64,000 nt of DNA. Source: Tubiluchus corallicola. Taxonomy: Eukaryota > Priapulida > Priapulimorpha > Priapulimorphida > Tubiluchidae. This document shows positions 1-30,328 of the stretch, piece after piece; within the stretch, counting starts at the first letter, position 1, and every line of letters begins with the position of its first letter. The notes under the pieces are model-generated. The model searched no databases and was not told the origin of the DNA. It worked only from the letters and a program-made list of their open reading frames with translations. A program made the position numbers and the translations under genes. The stretch covers positions 280,099 through 344,098 of the forward strand of contig JAQGDQ010000202.1 of the NCBI GenBank assembly GCA_030141605.1, in the 5' to 3' direction.

Positions 1-443
1 GGCTACAGTAGGAGTAGGGACAGGATTGGCAGTAGTGGTAAGGTGGGGATGGTGAAAAGTAAATACTCTAGAGTGAAGATTCCAATACTGTGAGGTATTG
101 AAGGATACGAGTTGAAGATAAAGATCTGCTTAATCAAGTTGATTTGGTTTATTAATCTGGTTTTATTAAACTTCAACTTTTTACTAAACTTAAAATTTTT
201 AAAAAACTGGAAAAGGCTATGGCAGTTTTTTATCATAATTTGCATTTTTTTGGCTGTAATTTTGATTTGTCAGTTATTGCATAAGGATTGTGTTTTTCAT
301 AAGTTTTGCAAAATTTCCAAGTAGATATTTATGGTCTGTGAAAGTTCAAAACAGTAACTTGCTTCAAACAATAAAAATTAAAGGAAGTAGCAGCTACGAA
401 GCACTTTTCTGCAAGTTTGTCAAAATAAAAGGTGGGTTCTTAC
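1..443. other. Lmpt intron, left edge
   Basis: AT-rich intron sequence after the last visible Lmpt exon. I checked the minus strand for the rest of LIM5 (WHxxCFxC) and did not find it. Nothing else is recognisable. Confidence 0.6.
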
Positions 444-17589
<17,146 letters not shown>

Positions 17590-18755
17590 CTAAAATAGAA
17601 AAAACACAACGGTCTAACATATACTTTGCCGCAATAATACAAAAAAAAAACAATCCAAAAATGGAATGTTCAAGAGTAGTTTAGGCCATAGCCTTTACTA
17701 GTTACTGATGTGTATCGACAACATTTTCTAGCACCCACCCAAAGGACAGAGCACAGCCAATCATTGGAGGCAAATTCATTTACCGTTGTAAAAGAAGTCA
17801 GTTAGAAAACAGAAAGCAATTATTAGCTATTACGTGGCCTACAATGTATTGCGTAAGTTCATCAGAATTATTCTGCTTTAGAGCACATTTTGTCGTATAT
17901 AATGTTTTGTCAATGCCAATAACAGCATGACAAACAGGGATGTTTACTAGCTATGGTTCACGGCCTCAATGGTTATATCCCACCTAGATAATGACAGAGT
18001 CACAATTACGATCATTGAAAATTCAATTTGATGTTAACTAATTTGTTATATATTGCAAGTATCACAATCGCGCAAATGCTTAAGAGCACTTCAGAAATAA
18101 CCATCATAGAGTTAAAAAAAGCGTGATCGATTATAATTTTTAAGTAAAGCTTTTGTTATCATATTATTATTAATAGTTATTAATTGAATTTTCTCGGATT
18201 ACTTAATGCAAATTTATAACGAAGACAATAAATATTTACATCCCACACAAAAACGCCGTGCTGTTTTTATCGACAATGAATTTATTAACAAGGGAAATAA
18301 TGCAATAATGAAATAATTCATTCAATCTCGCACTTTTTATCTGTGAGATAGAATATGAGTCGTCTTTTGACTGTTGTCGCCTATACAAATACACTGAAGG
18401 CACAAATAGGCCTGATTACTACTTGTTAATAGTAAATAATACGTTTCTTCATCAGAGCAGCATGTCATAGTTCCCATTGTTAACGATATAAAGAGACTAC
18501 TGAAGCTTTTGGTTGTCCTCCAAGAAACTGAACCTGAGGCCTTCTACTTGAAAACCGTAGAGTGCCATGGGCACTTATAATTAGTGAGTCATTGAAGAGT
18601 TGTTCGACAGCAAAATTTATTCTAATTCGAGTTACGGTTTTTGTCAATGGTTCAATCACATTTGAGCATTGCAAACATAGAAATTCACAAGCATAACTGA
18701 AAGCAGTGAGAAACTTTTGTCATAATAAGATCAGATCTAAAACCAGATTTACAGT

Positions 18756-19275
18756 GACGTGACCTTTTGACAGAGGTCGTTGTTCATCACTTTCAAGACC
18801 CCTACCGGTGTTTACCGTGCGAGTTTCGTGTGTCTAGAGCTTGGCGTTTGGCGAGCTAACGTCAATGAAAAGTGGATGTGCTAATTTTCACATTTTAACT
18901 CCCGCCTGAGGAATTAAATTATCCCAGTTTTAGCAAAGTCTGAGTCCGCTCTGCAAATTCCCTGAATCTGTAACTATTTTAGAGTCGTTCAGTGTTAGGA
19001 GTGTTAGTTCCTAAATCGGACCCTTAAAGAATCTCAGCTTTTTAAACGCTTAGGAGTAACATCTAACTCACATTACTTAAACACTTATGGAAAAAATAAG
19101 TTTAACTTAAAACCCTAGGTGAAGTTGAATGGTAATCCAAAAACTGATCGATGTCCATTGTCCTGACCTTTTAACCGATGTCACTGTTCATCACACCACT
19201 TTCAAGGCCACTACCTAGATATCTGACCTGTAAGTTTCGAAACTCTAGCCCTGGCGTTTGCGAGTTAACGAGATT
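18756..19275. repeat. Diverged direct repeat pair
   Basis: Segments 18756-18865 and 19155-19275 share an ordered series of words: GACCTTTT, GTTCATCAC, CACTTTCAAG, ACCTGTAAG or ACCGTGCGAG, then TGGCGTTTG and GAGYTAACG. They look like two decayed copies of one element about 400 bp apart. Confidence 0.5.
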
Positions 19276-19404
19276 TAAAAAATGAAAATCTGTATGCTTA
19301 ACAAAATGAAAAATGTCGTTGTTGTTGTTGTTGATGATGATGATGATGATGATGATGAAAAATCAGTGTATGCGTGTTCTCCTATCGCTGGCGGGTAAAA
19401 AATC

Positions 19405-19495
19405 GAAACAAGAATTGCTGCTCAACGATTTCTCGTTGGCATCTACCTCGTAAGCAGGAGGCCCAAAGTTCAAGTCCTGTTTCAGTAATTTTCCC
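19405..19495 (+). repeat. tRNA-like or SINE head remnant
   Basis: Contains CTCGTTGGCATCTACCTCG (box A-like), a possible anticodon-like loop CTCGTAA, then AAAGTTCAAGTCC resembling box B (GGTTCRANTCC). The stems do not pair well enough for a functional tRNA. Confidence 0.25.
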
Positions 19496-21240
19496 ATGCT
19501 AACCATGAGACTAAATATCTTCCTATTAGTAAGAAAGAACGTATTATTAGTACGCAAGTAACTCCATTTTCGCGTCTATACTATGTTATTCAATTTGATA
19601 TAAAAGCCATTGATTAAAGTCCAATTCATTTCTTGAATTCTTTTAAGAAAGAATTGGATTGTTATCATTAATGTATGACCCGTTGTGCGGACGTAAACAT
19701 ATTTGATTATGGGACATAATTACTACAAGTAACTATTAATAACTGAAGTAAGGCTTCGGGTGACCCACATATTTCCTAATTAACTTTCGGCAGTAGTCAA
19801 CTTGTGCAACATTTTCTATCCGCTTTGAAATTTTTTCAAGTGAACTTCTATCTTTCCACTCTGAGTCTGCTTTCGCTCAAAGTGTAAACTCTCCTCTAGT
19901 CCGACGCAGCCGCTTTGCAAATACAATGAAACCTTTGATGAAACCATGCCCTCGAGTGTGAAACTGCAAATAACCTCTTGGTCCGTTGTAAATAGTCGAA
20001 GAAGATTGGTTTTAATTCCGTCGTTGTATCAATTCTCTTGTGCAAATGTACATATCAAACTAATAGTTGTGAGAATTGATTACCTAAGCCAAGTTAAGCA
20101 ATGGCTATCCCAGGATATGGATTCCGTTGAGTAAAGACATTTGAATGATTTCTGCGAATTTTTATTAGGATATAACAAATTGCATATTATAGACGAAAGT
20201 GTCAGAAAAGTAGGTCTATGAATGTAAGAGACACGAAATTTATAGGGTATGTACCTGAGGTTGGGGCCTTGATGTGGTGAACGGTGATTTCGGTTAAAGA
20301 GTGAAGGACACTGGATATCGGCCAGTTTTTCGATTGATTACCATTCAACTCCACCTGGAGTTTTGAGTTAAATTCGTTTTTTTATAATATTTACGAAAGG
20401 CAGGACTAATGTGTACCTGGGCGTTTGCAACTGTTTCTATCTTATGTCAGTACAAGATGACTTCTCTATGGCCTGTAGAATATATAAAGCCGTTTAAAAA
20501 TTCCGTTTTCCCCTCGGTTTGTTATTCGTGAAACTCTCAACCCGAACAGTTGTTTTTCTGAATACTGCAGCTTCAGCAGCAACAGAAACCTCCTATCATT
20601 ATACGAATTCTATTCTTCTGAACAGGTATTCAAATTTTCCACTTTATACGTGATCTAAGTGGCCATTGCCCTTGTTTGGGACATATAAAATAAGCTTGCA
20701 CACATGGCAACGACAGCTTATGTATTTACCAGCAATAAAGAATAATATGCAATTTGTATATGCATAAGCAATATTATATACTAAAGATACCCTAAAGACA
20801 ATAATTGCATAATTTTCCACTCGATGAAAGGTTTCTATAAGGAAATTGTTTACTTAATTGTATAAACATTGAGAGAAATGCCCAACGCCTTTTATTATTT
20901 GTGAGACTTAGGAGCACGCAACTCACGACAATATTTCGAGTTAAAATTTAGGTGCAGTTAAAATGCAGCCGACTACGAAATTTGACGTCCTAGCGTCGAA
21001 CACTTGTCAGCGTTTTAGAAAATCAAAGGTAGAGGTCCGATTGAGTTATTGTCATTGAGCGACTTCCGAAAGGGCACATTTTACTCTGTTCTCTGAGTTT
21101 TAGCAAGTCAGAAACCAGATTTTAATTTCCTGGCTTACAAACCACCATGAATTAGAAATTATAAGGACGCCAATGAGCCTACTTTAATATGTAAACTCAT
21201 AATTTAGGATCAACACTTTCCTAGCGCTTTGATACAAATG

Positions 21241-21252
21241 CACACACACGCA

Positions 21253-21330
<78 letters not shown>
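21241..21330. repeat. (CACG)n-(CA)n microsatellite
   Basis: CACG units grade into a perfect CA run of about 60 bases. Confidence 0.97.
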
Positions 21331-21333
<3 letters not shown>

Positions 21334-21589
21334 TGCTTTTAATTGCACCTATTTCAAAGTTTTATGAAGAACTCAACAATAAGCTTAATTTTTAAATGTT
21401 AGTAGCAGCCATTTTGAAATCCAGAGTCGTGGAAGTAGATATGCACGAAAAAATGGTACCTATCATTTTTAAATTTGGCATATCCAAACTGACTTAACTA
21501 GCCCCAAAAATCCATTCTCGCACAGAAATCGAGCTGTTTTTAGGGCCTGTATTATTTGTTAAAAACCCAAACAGGACGTCATGTCCACG

Positions 21590-21660
21590 CGAGTTAGCTA
21601 ATCTGCTTAGGTACACAATTCGTAGTTAAAGTTCGGAGTTCGAGGCTGAGAGGCCCAGAA
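21590..21660 (+). repeat. tRNA-like or SINE head remnant
   Basis: GAGTTAGCTAATCTGCTTAGG resembles a box A region, and GGAGTTCGAGGC about 35 bases later resembles box B. No 3' CCA-type stem closes it. Confidence 0.2.
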
Positions 21661-22527
21661 AACGTTATAATCACATCTGAGTTTGCATGGTCTCCTTGTT
21701 AAATTGAGTATTTCGGAATTTTTTTATCACTTGCCGACAAAAGTACTAGTTACTTGCTTTTGAAGGTGAATTAATCACTGCATACTGTCGTCAAGAGAAA
21801 GCCACTCACCAGTCTTCCAGTCTCCCAAGTTATGAATAGCTACGTTAATTTGTTTTTGTATGTCAACATAACAACGTTTACGATTTATGTACCGTTATGC
21901 GGGTATAAAGTACGATGAGCAATCATGTGGCTCGAACAAACCAAGTGTATGCAGTTTATATAAACAATATAGGCTGGTTTAATGGAAATAGCTCTAATAT
22001 AACATGCAGAGAACAGAAATGTTATGAGACAATTTTAAATTTGTTTTCTTGCAAAAATATTGAAAAGTTACCTATGAACAAGCAAATGAGAAAAGATGAA
22101 AATAAAATCTTCGATGTTTTAGGGAAATAACATAATCAGTATACATTTTAGCTCAATTCATGGGTGGCAATAAAGGCCCTAAATCCGTAAGATGGGGTGA
22201 AATAAGCGTCTGGGATGAAATGGGCATACTTGTTTTAAGGCAATATAAGTACTCAGAGTTTTATTCTAATGTCAACTCTTCCTATTGTATAGACTAGTTA
22301 ATGCAAAAAGCTATTGAATGCATTGCTTATTTATGAGTATTTAATTAGTATTTGTATTGCTTCTACCACCATAAAAACATTACATTACAAAATTTTGCAT
22401 TAGCGGTTTATAAAGGGGTATATAAACGTACTTCAGACGAGGAAAAGTGTAAAAAATGCTTCAAACTCAGGAAGCAACCAAGTAACCGGGTATAGCTGTT
22501 ACAAAGTAGGAGATTTTGTAGTTTTAG

Positions 22528-22759
22528 AGTACAAAAAGGAGATACGGTAAGATACCTGATATTTCGCCAGATGGTGATGTAGAAGTGTCAACAATGACAC
22601 CTGCGGCCTCTTGGATTAATAGGAGACGGTCTGAGATTGAGTACAAATGCTTTAACACATCAGACAAAGTAGTGCAAGTGTTAGTACAAGCACTTACACC
22701 AGTTAATGCTAGAGGCATGTGCAGACGTTCCGGCCATGATGCGATGTGTAATTATTAAG
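22528..22759 (+). other. Coding-like open frame of unknown identity
   Basis: A 76-residue stop-to-stop frame that reads like protein (balanced codon choice, Trp and Cys, about 45 percent GC in AT-rich surroundings), including SPDGDVEVSTMTPAASWI and EYKCFNTSDKVVQVLVQA. It has no clear start. The minus strand is also open (22524-22718) and ends before a possible gtatct donor, so strand is uncertain. It could be an exon or a decayed transposon fragment. I do not recognise it. Confidence 0.25.
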
Positions 22760-23751
22760 CCTAGACCAATTGCATAAATGATCGACAACACAAGTTTTTT
22801 CAGTATAAATAATTTCGATTTTTTTAAATTCACATATTATACCTCAACTTACACATTAAAATGAGCGCAAGGCAAATAAACAGCACATTACCCATATCAG
22901 CCCAGAGGTGGAGTAAAATGAATACAAGCCGTTTTTTTTCAAATAATATCGCGTAAGTCAAACAGAATGTTTTTGTTTGCTACTGTGAGGACTTTTACTG
23001 AACAAAACAAACTTAGAGAACGCTAGGTTGAAACAAAAAATAAAAATAAAAAAAATCACCGAGGGTAGAAAAATTTAGTTTTTTAAAAACTGCAATTTAA
23101 AACAAAAACTGCTCATTATACTACACTTAGGCTTTTATGAAAACCGTTTCCTGACATGAATTTATGTAAACAATTATGTGCGCAATTTTGCAATTTAGCA
23201 AATAACGACAAAAAGACAAGAAGTGTTATAGGTTCCTGACTTACCAAAGTTCACTTTGACTGCAATAAAATCTCACTACTTGGCCTTCCCTTTTAGTTAT
23301 AGCGTTTTAGTTATGAGCGAAAAGGCACGGTCACAATTTCATTAAATACCATAAAATCATATTTTATGACACATGTGGCTAAAATCGCTTCACAGTAAGA
23401 AAATGCTCCGCTAAGCCAAGCAGCAGTCTGTGCACCTAATATAATAGAAGTTTAAACCGAATTTCAGAGCAACCAGCACCTATATGCATTTATAACTGAT
23501 ACTTACATGTTATATGTATACTCATGTCTCTCTCTCTTCTATTCGCAATATTATTTAAACAAAGTGCCGATATTGATGACGGACAGCCGCGCTCCTTGTG
23601 TTTGCGCAAGACTGGTTATAGTTCAAGATGGCGGACGCAAAAAGGGGATAAGCAGAGTCTGCATTTCCTATGTCTGTCAAAGAAACTAACTTTATTTCTG
23701 AACATTGACGATAGGAAAACAAATTACTCCTTTAGTTATCCACTTAAGAGA

Positions 23752-23805
23752 TGAGCTGGCTTAGCACCATAGGTATGGCGTTGCCCTAGGTTCGAGTAAA
23801 TTGTC
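23752..23805 (+). repeat. tRNA-like or SINE head remnant
   Basis: GAGCTGGCTTAGCACCATAGG followed by GGCGTTGCCCTAGGTTCGAG gives box A- and box B-like words at tRNA spacing, then diverges. Confidence 0.35.
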
Positions 23806-23849
23806 TCAGTCTTGTGTCAACTTCAACTAATGCATGGTCTATGTACAGG

Positions 23850-23918
23850 TGAATGAGAGCTATCAAAGAATTAAGAGGGTGGTTCAAGAGACAGGCTTGT
23901 CTAGTCGTACAAAATGAC
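23850..23918 (+). other. Possible terminal exon
   Basis: After an acceptor-like ctatgtacag, the frame VNESYQRIKRVVQETGLSS runs to a TGA. It reads like protein but is only 22 codons and has no recognised partner exon. Confidence 0.15.
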
Positions 23919-25380
23919 CAACAGTTATGTTTCGTTGATCACCAGATTGTCAAGGTACGTAATAACTTTTTGGGTACAGAAAGAGAAGTCTATTTCTTAG
24001 TTCGGACTATTTTACTATGGTTTCGTTGTCATAGATTAATGCATCACGCCACCATTGTTCCGCCCCACCGTTTACCATTTATAATATAGCAAGTCAACAA
24101 CATGTCATTATTTCAAAATACTACTCCATGCAGCTATCAGTTAATTATGATGCATACGAATAATGAAAGGGAATTGCAGCTGTGCAAATTAGCACGATAA
24201 TTAATGAAGAAACAGCTAGATAAGTTTGGAAATTAAATTAACTGATTTCTAAAGAAAACTATTATATCCTTGTCATCCTGGACTTTCTAGTCAACTTTAG
24301 GCACTGCGTCACCCGGCTTTGAGGGCTATTATAAAATAATTCGAGATACACATATAATCTTATTAGCTATCTCAGTTAATTTGATAATGTTGCTAGTGAC
24401 AACTGCACTGAATGATTTATCTCAAACATATGTTAGTGGATATTCAAATCAAACTCATTGCGCAATTGCTGTGAAAACTTGAAGCACTTTATTAGTTAAG
24501 CATTGGTTAATATTAATAAGAGTCATTGAAATTTGCAGTCATTATGCTCAACACGAATTTGAAAGCTTGGTTCAAGGAAAGAGTACTCATAGCCACTGTT
24601 TTATTTTAATTTTGAATCAGCATAGCAGCACACATATAACTTTCTTGTTTTCATAGTTTGCTTTAATCTTGTGAATTACTTTGTGCAGACTTTCATATAA
24701 AGGACGGATTACTAGGCTAATCTGAAAATAATGAATTATAATAAGTTGCAGCTCTTTTGTGCAGTTTCAATTATGATAATCCTACCACAAAATATTTATT
24801 AAATCTGTGCAATATAGAGACCTATTCCAGTAAAGCTTAAATGCTAGATCAACGAAACCTAGCATTGTTGGGAAAACCATTACGGTTTAAGCGGGTTTCA
24901 TTTTGAAACCTTCTATTCATCAATACATTTATTAGTCTTAGTTAACATATTGCGGTTGTCACGGTTTTGACTGATCTTCATCAAGCAATAAAGCTAGGCA
25001 ATCTGGCAAGCAAGTGACAAATGCTGCAAATAAACGTTGAAAAAGTGTCTTAACATTATTCAGCCGGCGTAATCCAATAAAAATGACAAAAAACAGCGGG
25101 AAACCTCATGCGCCGTAGATTCCCTAATTCCCTGAAAATCAGTTTAAAGATAAATTTATCGTAAGCCGTTAGTTTTGATGAAATAAAAAAAGATAATACA
25201 GCAACGGCAACTAGCGTGCACACGAAGTAAAACATTAGACTTGTACCGTTTTCTACAAGCTACCCCAATTTTCATTTAATAAAAAGCAGGCTGTTAGTTT
25301 GTAAATCATTTGCCATTGCATTTTCAATGACCCTCCATTATTACACATTTTATGTTGCTGGGATTTTCCAAATTATTGAA

Positions 25381-25561
25381 TTTTTATGTCACACCAACAA
25401 ACAATGAAGCAAGTAGATACACTTCTTGTTTATTTATAATATTTGGATATTCTGGCCCTCACAGTCATGATATAATTATCGAAAACATTACTATATTGTG
25501 AATAAACAAGAAGTGTATACTGTCTGCTTGCTTCATTATTTGTTGGTATAACATTAAATTT
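25381..25561. repeat. Imperfect inverted repeat (foldback or MITE-like)
   Basis: 25381-25434 and 25501-25561 are inverted copies separated by 66 bases. Shared words include CCAACAAAYAATGAAGCAAG and ACACTTCTTGTTTATT. No target-site duplication is evident. Confidence 0.6.
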
Positions 25562-26447
25562 CACTAACGTTTTAACTTGATGGCGCGGGCGGGGGCAGCT
25601 ACACAACAAAGCATTTATTGAGGTAATTAATTACCTAGAGAAGACAGCATAGAAAGCCATCTCAGCCATGTTGGAATCTATTAGTGAGGCTTGGAAATAT
25701 TACGATATTCTTGATGGCGTTTTTTGATTGACCTTCATTAGCTGACTAACAAGCTGAGTTATACTGAAACGCCTAAGAGAAACACAGGCACATATGCATT
25801 CTCAAATGGGTGAAAACGCTACTTCACTGAATCAAAGTTGCTAGTAGTTCGCCATGATTTCTTACGTGAGAGACAAATTCGTCTGCCTGAGCTTTGTCTG
25901 CCCCGGTTGCAAGACAGCACAATGCATGATATTATGGTTCTGCCGTTTAAGGCATCCAAGAGCGTTTTCACATATTTTAGAAATTTTAGTAAAATAGTTT
26001 GTATAATGTATTCAGGTAAGTATACTTGTACTATACAGTAATAGGCCAAAGAATTAAAAAACCCGTTTTAGTGGGAATTATAATCGGTGGTATTTCCAAA
26101 AAGATAAACTCATGTTAATGCCACTACACTGTTTTCAGATCATACTACCAGAGAATATTGACAGCATATTTGTAACAGAACAAGCACATTTACTATTCAG
26201 TCTTGAACCTGATCACAACGTTTTTAAACAAATCTTGGCGTTTTCTTAAAAAAGCAAATCCAAACATTTACGCTTTGCAGGAATAACAAGACAGTGTTTT
26301 TAATGTTTTGCTTCAAAACATTGAAATCCCAAAAATGAGGACAAACTGACGAACTTTAAAGACAGTGTAAATTTTCCCATTTCGAAAACTGTATGACAAG
26401 AAATCCTAATAATAAGATGGTGGTATTAATGATGAGCATACTGGGAA

Positions 26448-26629
26448 TATTATTATTATTATTATTATTATCATTATCATCTTCTTCATCATAATCATCA
26501 TCATGATCATCATCGTCATCATCATTGTCGTCGTCATCATCGACGTCGTCATCCTCATCATCATCATCATGATCGTCATGATCATCATCGTCATGATCAT
26601 TGTCGTCGTCATCATCGACGTCGTCATCC

Positions 26630-26693
<64 letters not shown>

Positions 26694-26714
26694 TATCACC
26701 ATCATCATTATTTT
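26448..26714. repeat. (ATT)n-(CAT/CGT)n compound microsatellite
   Basis: Begins as ATT units, passes through CAT/CGT mixtures that contain a duplicated block of about 60 bp, and ends in a perfect run of CAT. Poly-Met, poly-Ile, poly-Ser and poly-Val frames are artefacts. Confidence 0.95.
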
Positions 26715-27078
26715 ATTCGTATCAAAATTTTGTACAGCAATGCAGTTTTAGTACAAAAATCATTTTTGTTAGTAGTTTAAAAAAGTGATGAAATCCATAT
26801 AAAATCGCCATCATGCTACATGTAGTTGCTTACACATTCATAAAATGCTTTTCTAACTTTTTTTTACATTAAAATTAAACCAAAGAATAAAACCATACTT
26901 CACCCTTAAATCAACATCTGAGTCATTCATAAAACACGACATGAGTGTGTGCATATGAGTATATGGTGTGTATACTGCAAACGAAAATGCTCACTTGTAC
27001 TTAGCAGCAAAGTTAATTCTTTCATTAATTCTTAGCAGCAAAGTTTTGAAATGAATGGAGACTTCAGTGTAATCGAAA

Positions 27079-27438
27079 ATGAATGGTCAAATGATAAGTA
27101 AAAGGGTTGGCAGCGCGTTGTACAATGGTCTGTTTTGTTTCACTGGTTCCATTATCTGCATTAACCCCACGCGCAGTTTATCCTCGTCTCGAGTTCCTAA
27201 CTCAAATTACAGCTCAAAATTTGGCTTCATTAGCTTGACCTCGGCTAACCAGACAAGTGGTAAACGTTTAAATCCTAGCAGCTTAGCTTGTTTATTTAAT
27301 AAAAGATATCATGTTCCTATGAACACACGTAACAGTATCAGAGTAAAACGAAAGCAAATAGCCTATTTATTGTTAATGTTTATTGTTGTAAAGTGGGAAG
27401 ATTCTGGTTGGATTTCCGTGCAAACAGAAAACACCTAG
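27079..27438 (+). other. 119-codon open frame, unidentified
   Basis: The longest open frame with an ATG that is not repeat-derived in this part of the window. Its composition (Ser/Asn/Lys-rich, few acidic residues) and the lack of any recognisable motif make chance as likely as coding. Confidence 0.12.
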
Positions 27439-29483
27439 CGAAGCTGCGCTTTAGGCCTGCTGGGTAGCAATGCCAAAGGTATAAAGCGTGTTAAATAGAT
27501 ACACAAAGAAAACGTATGTTTGTAGTTGCTTAAAACGGCTTATAACTTAACACTTTTTAATGACATACTTAATAATAATGCTTCCTTTTTCGGCCAGTAG
27601 ATGGCATATTCATATCAAAGTATTTATGATAGCAATTACTGTTACAATTGTCTACTGTAAGACGAGTTTCGCGCAATTTCGTACTTTTCCAGCTATGAGC
27701 GGCTTTTAAATTTTAAACTAATACTTTTCAGTGATTTTAAGAGCGAATTAAATTTAAATTGCAAAGAATGATAGTGTTTGTTCATGAGATGTAATACGAA
27801 AATTACGTTTTGATGTACGAAAAGACGCGAATATCGTTACCGCTTTTGCAGTTATCTATTAGCTGTATATGTTATTTAGCTACAAATACAAGAGAGCAAC
27901 AGGGTTAACTTATGATAATTATATAAGATAATTATTAGATTATTGAATCCAGGTCGGGATTGGGAATAATTCACAGATCTTCCAGCTATGAATAAGCGAA
28001 TATCGCGTATTGCTTCTTCGGAATCGGTTGAAAAAATTGCTGGACATTAAGGACGTATAATGATGTGTAAGCCCCTAATGGCCTTAACCTGTCTCTAATG
28101 ATGTTCTGCAACCTACGATTAATGATGACATAATAATTACTGTTCACTGCATAAATTAATAAATGCGGATCGGCGATGAAAGCCTAATATTTATGGGCAC
28201 AACAATTAACCATTTAGCGGGAGATTGGTAGGTATTACAGTAGTAACATATTTTAAGCTACCACTGGAGTAGCAAAAATCAAAAATAATTATGCAAACAA
28301 AACCAAAATTTTTTCTTTACATAATTTCGAAATCCGCGGCAAAAGTTATTACAAAAACTAATGAATTTAGAACTTGAAATGCGCAGTGCACAAACTTTTG
28401 TCTATTAAAATCAAAATAAAAAATCAGCACAGAATATAACACAGTGAACTATAAAATTAATGTTGATTGTAAACTTTATACGTTCGTTTTCGCTACATCT
28501 TTTGCTACGGATATGTGTAGAAATCTTCGCATTACGATAAATCTAAAAAATGCATAATATTCCTCTTTGTCATTACCAAATAAAATATTTCTGATTATTT
28601 CAATTTCATAAACCTATAGCCGTTGACATAATAGACTAAAATGGACTTGATCTTATTATGATTTGCTAATCGTGCATTAATTTAGTTATTATTAAAACGT
28701 ATTGAGATTGGCTTATACCAAAAATCTTTTCTCAATATTGGCACATTATTCAATCGAATTTGTCCACAGTGAGACGAATATAGTCACCACTAATAGGTTT
28801 TTCCATAACAAAAAACTCAATTTCCAGCAAAACTAATGTACTAGATGCTACCAGGGAAAGTCGCACAGCAGCATCACTCTGTGTGATCTGACTTCAAAAT
28901 ACTCCCAATCATAAAAACAACACATCCCACCTACAAAAACCATAGCACTTCACGTAGGGCTGGAAGAACGGAAAATAAATAGGCAAGCTTTATTTACAAA
29001 TACTAACCGAAAATAGTACAAAGCAGCTGTTTTTCATGAAAAACTGACCCTTTTATTTCCGTCTCTAGGCTATGTTTTCTTGTTCCGTTTGTATCGTTTC
29101 TACAGATGGCAAATGGATGGTAATTTTCGGTCTAATTTTGAAGCTGCAATTCAAAGTTTAAGTGAATGTCATTAGATGAATCCAGTTTTTCTGACGTGTC
29201 AGAGCTGATTTTCTGCTTTTGCATATTTTAAAGCAAGGCAGCAATGACAGTATATAACAACTCATAATCATTATTCACTGAGTCCAGAAAACAAAATAAA
29301 ACCTTGAAAGTAATTCGCGATTAGAACTTTACTGCGAAAATAAGTGTGCAAGTATTAAGCGCATATGTTTGTCCAAAGTTCATCGTTAAAGAATTAACCC
29401 AAGTATAGCGATAGAGCGATCACTAGAGTGAGCCCAACTGCTGATGAAAATAACGATGCCTTAAACAATTTCTTCATTATCAG

Positions 29484-30328
29484 CATATGAATACACTCAA
29501 AACATTATCAATTCACCTTTCTACTATTGAATCTTCAGAAAGTGGTTATAACAAGGAATAATTAACCTAAACTCCCGCACACATATTTAACACCTGAGAA
29601 CACTACAGTGGCACTTTGTAAGCATTTTATAAAAAAAATTCAATCAGAAATCTCAAGTTTCGCGCGTTAATTTCATGCGTTCGTTTACGAAAAGTTTGCC
29701 AACTGCGTCAAAAACAAACACACGAAGAATAATTACTCACAAAGACCCGTGTTGCCATGAATCATTGATTTTAATGTTCAGGAAGGTTTTCTGAAAGACA
29801 TTTGTTGCACATTCAACATTAATCTCGCTTATTTTAAAACAGAATTAGTGACAAAAGCTATAAATAATTTCTCCTTTTTTTCCTCTTCCTTCTCCTTAGC
29901 GTTGTCTGCATTTTCTCCTTTTTTGTCAATATGCTGATTGTCTATTTTCTAGAATGAAAACTTTATTATGAAGAATTATTGCAGCATTTGACAAATGAGA
30001 GAGCGTTTCTCTAAGGGCAAAATTTTGTGTATTCACTAAGGACTTTTAGCACCCAAGTCTTATTTATGTCAATCAATTAAAAATACATGTTTCAAAGTAA
30101 CATGGGAAGCTGGACAAGCAAGGAAGTTACACAAAGACATTATTAAACACCTGGAAGCAGCTGCAAGAACAAGTTTATGTTTAACTGGTGATAGTACCCG
30201 TAAAAATTTGAATATGTTCGAACTCAAAAAGAAAATTAATTCATATACGTTAAACTAAAGTTTAATTTTAAGGTTGTGCATGAATACACTCAAAACATCG
30301 ACAATTCGCTTTTCTCCTATTGAAACTG
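29484..30328. repeat. Short direct repeat pair
   Basis: About 46 bp at 29487-29532 recurs at 30280-30325 with roughly five differences (shared words ATGAATACACTCAAAACAT and CTATTGAA). Significance unknown. Confidence 0.5.

Noticed and set aside
23632-23655. ATGGCGGACGCAAAA start in a good context
   Set aside because: Stop after seven codons and no splice donor before it.
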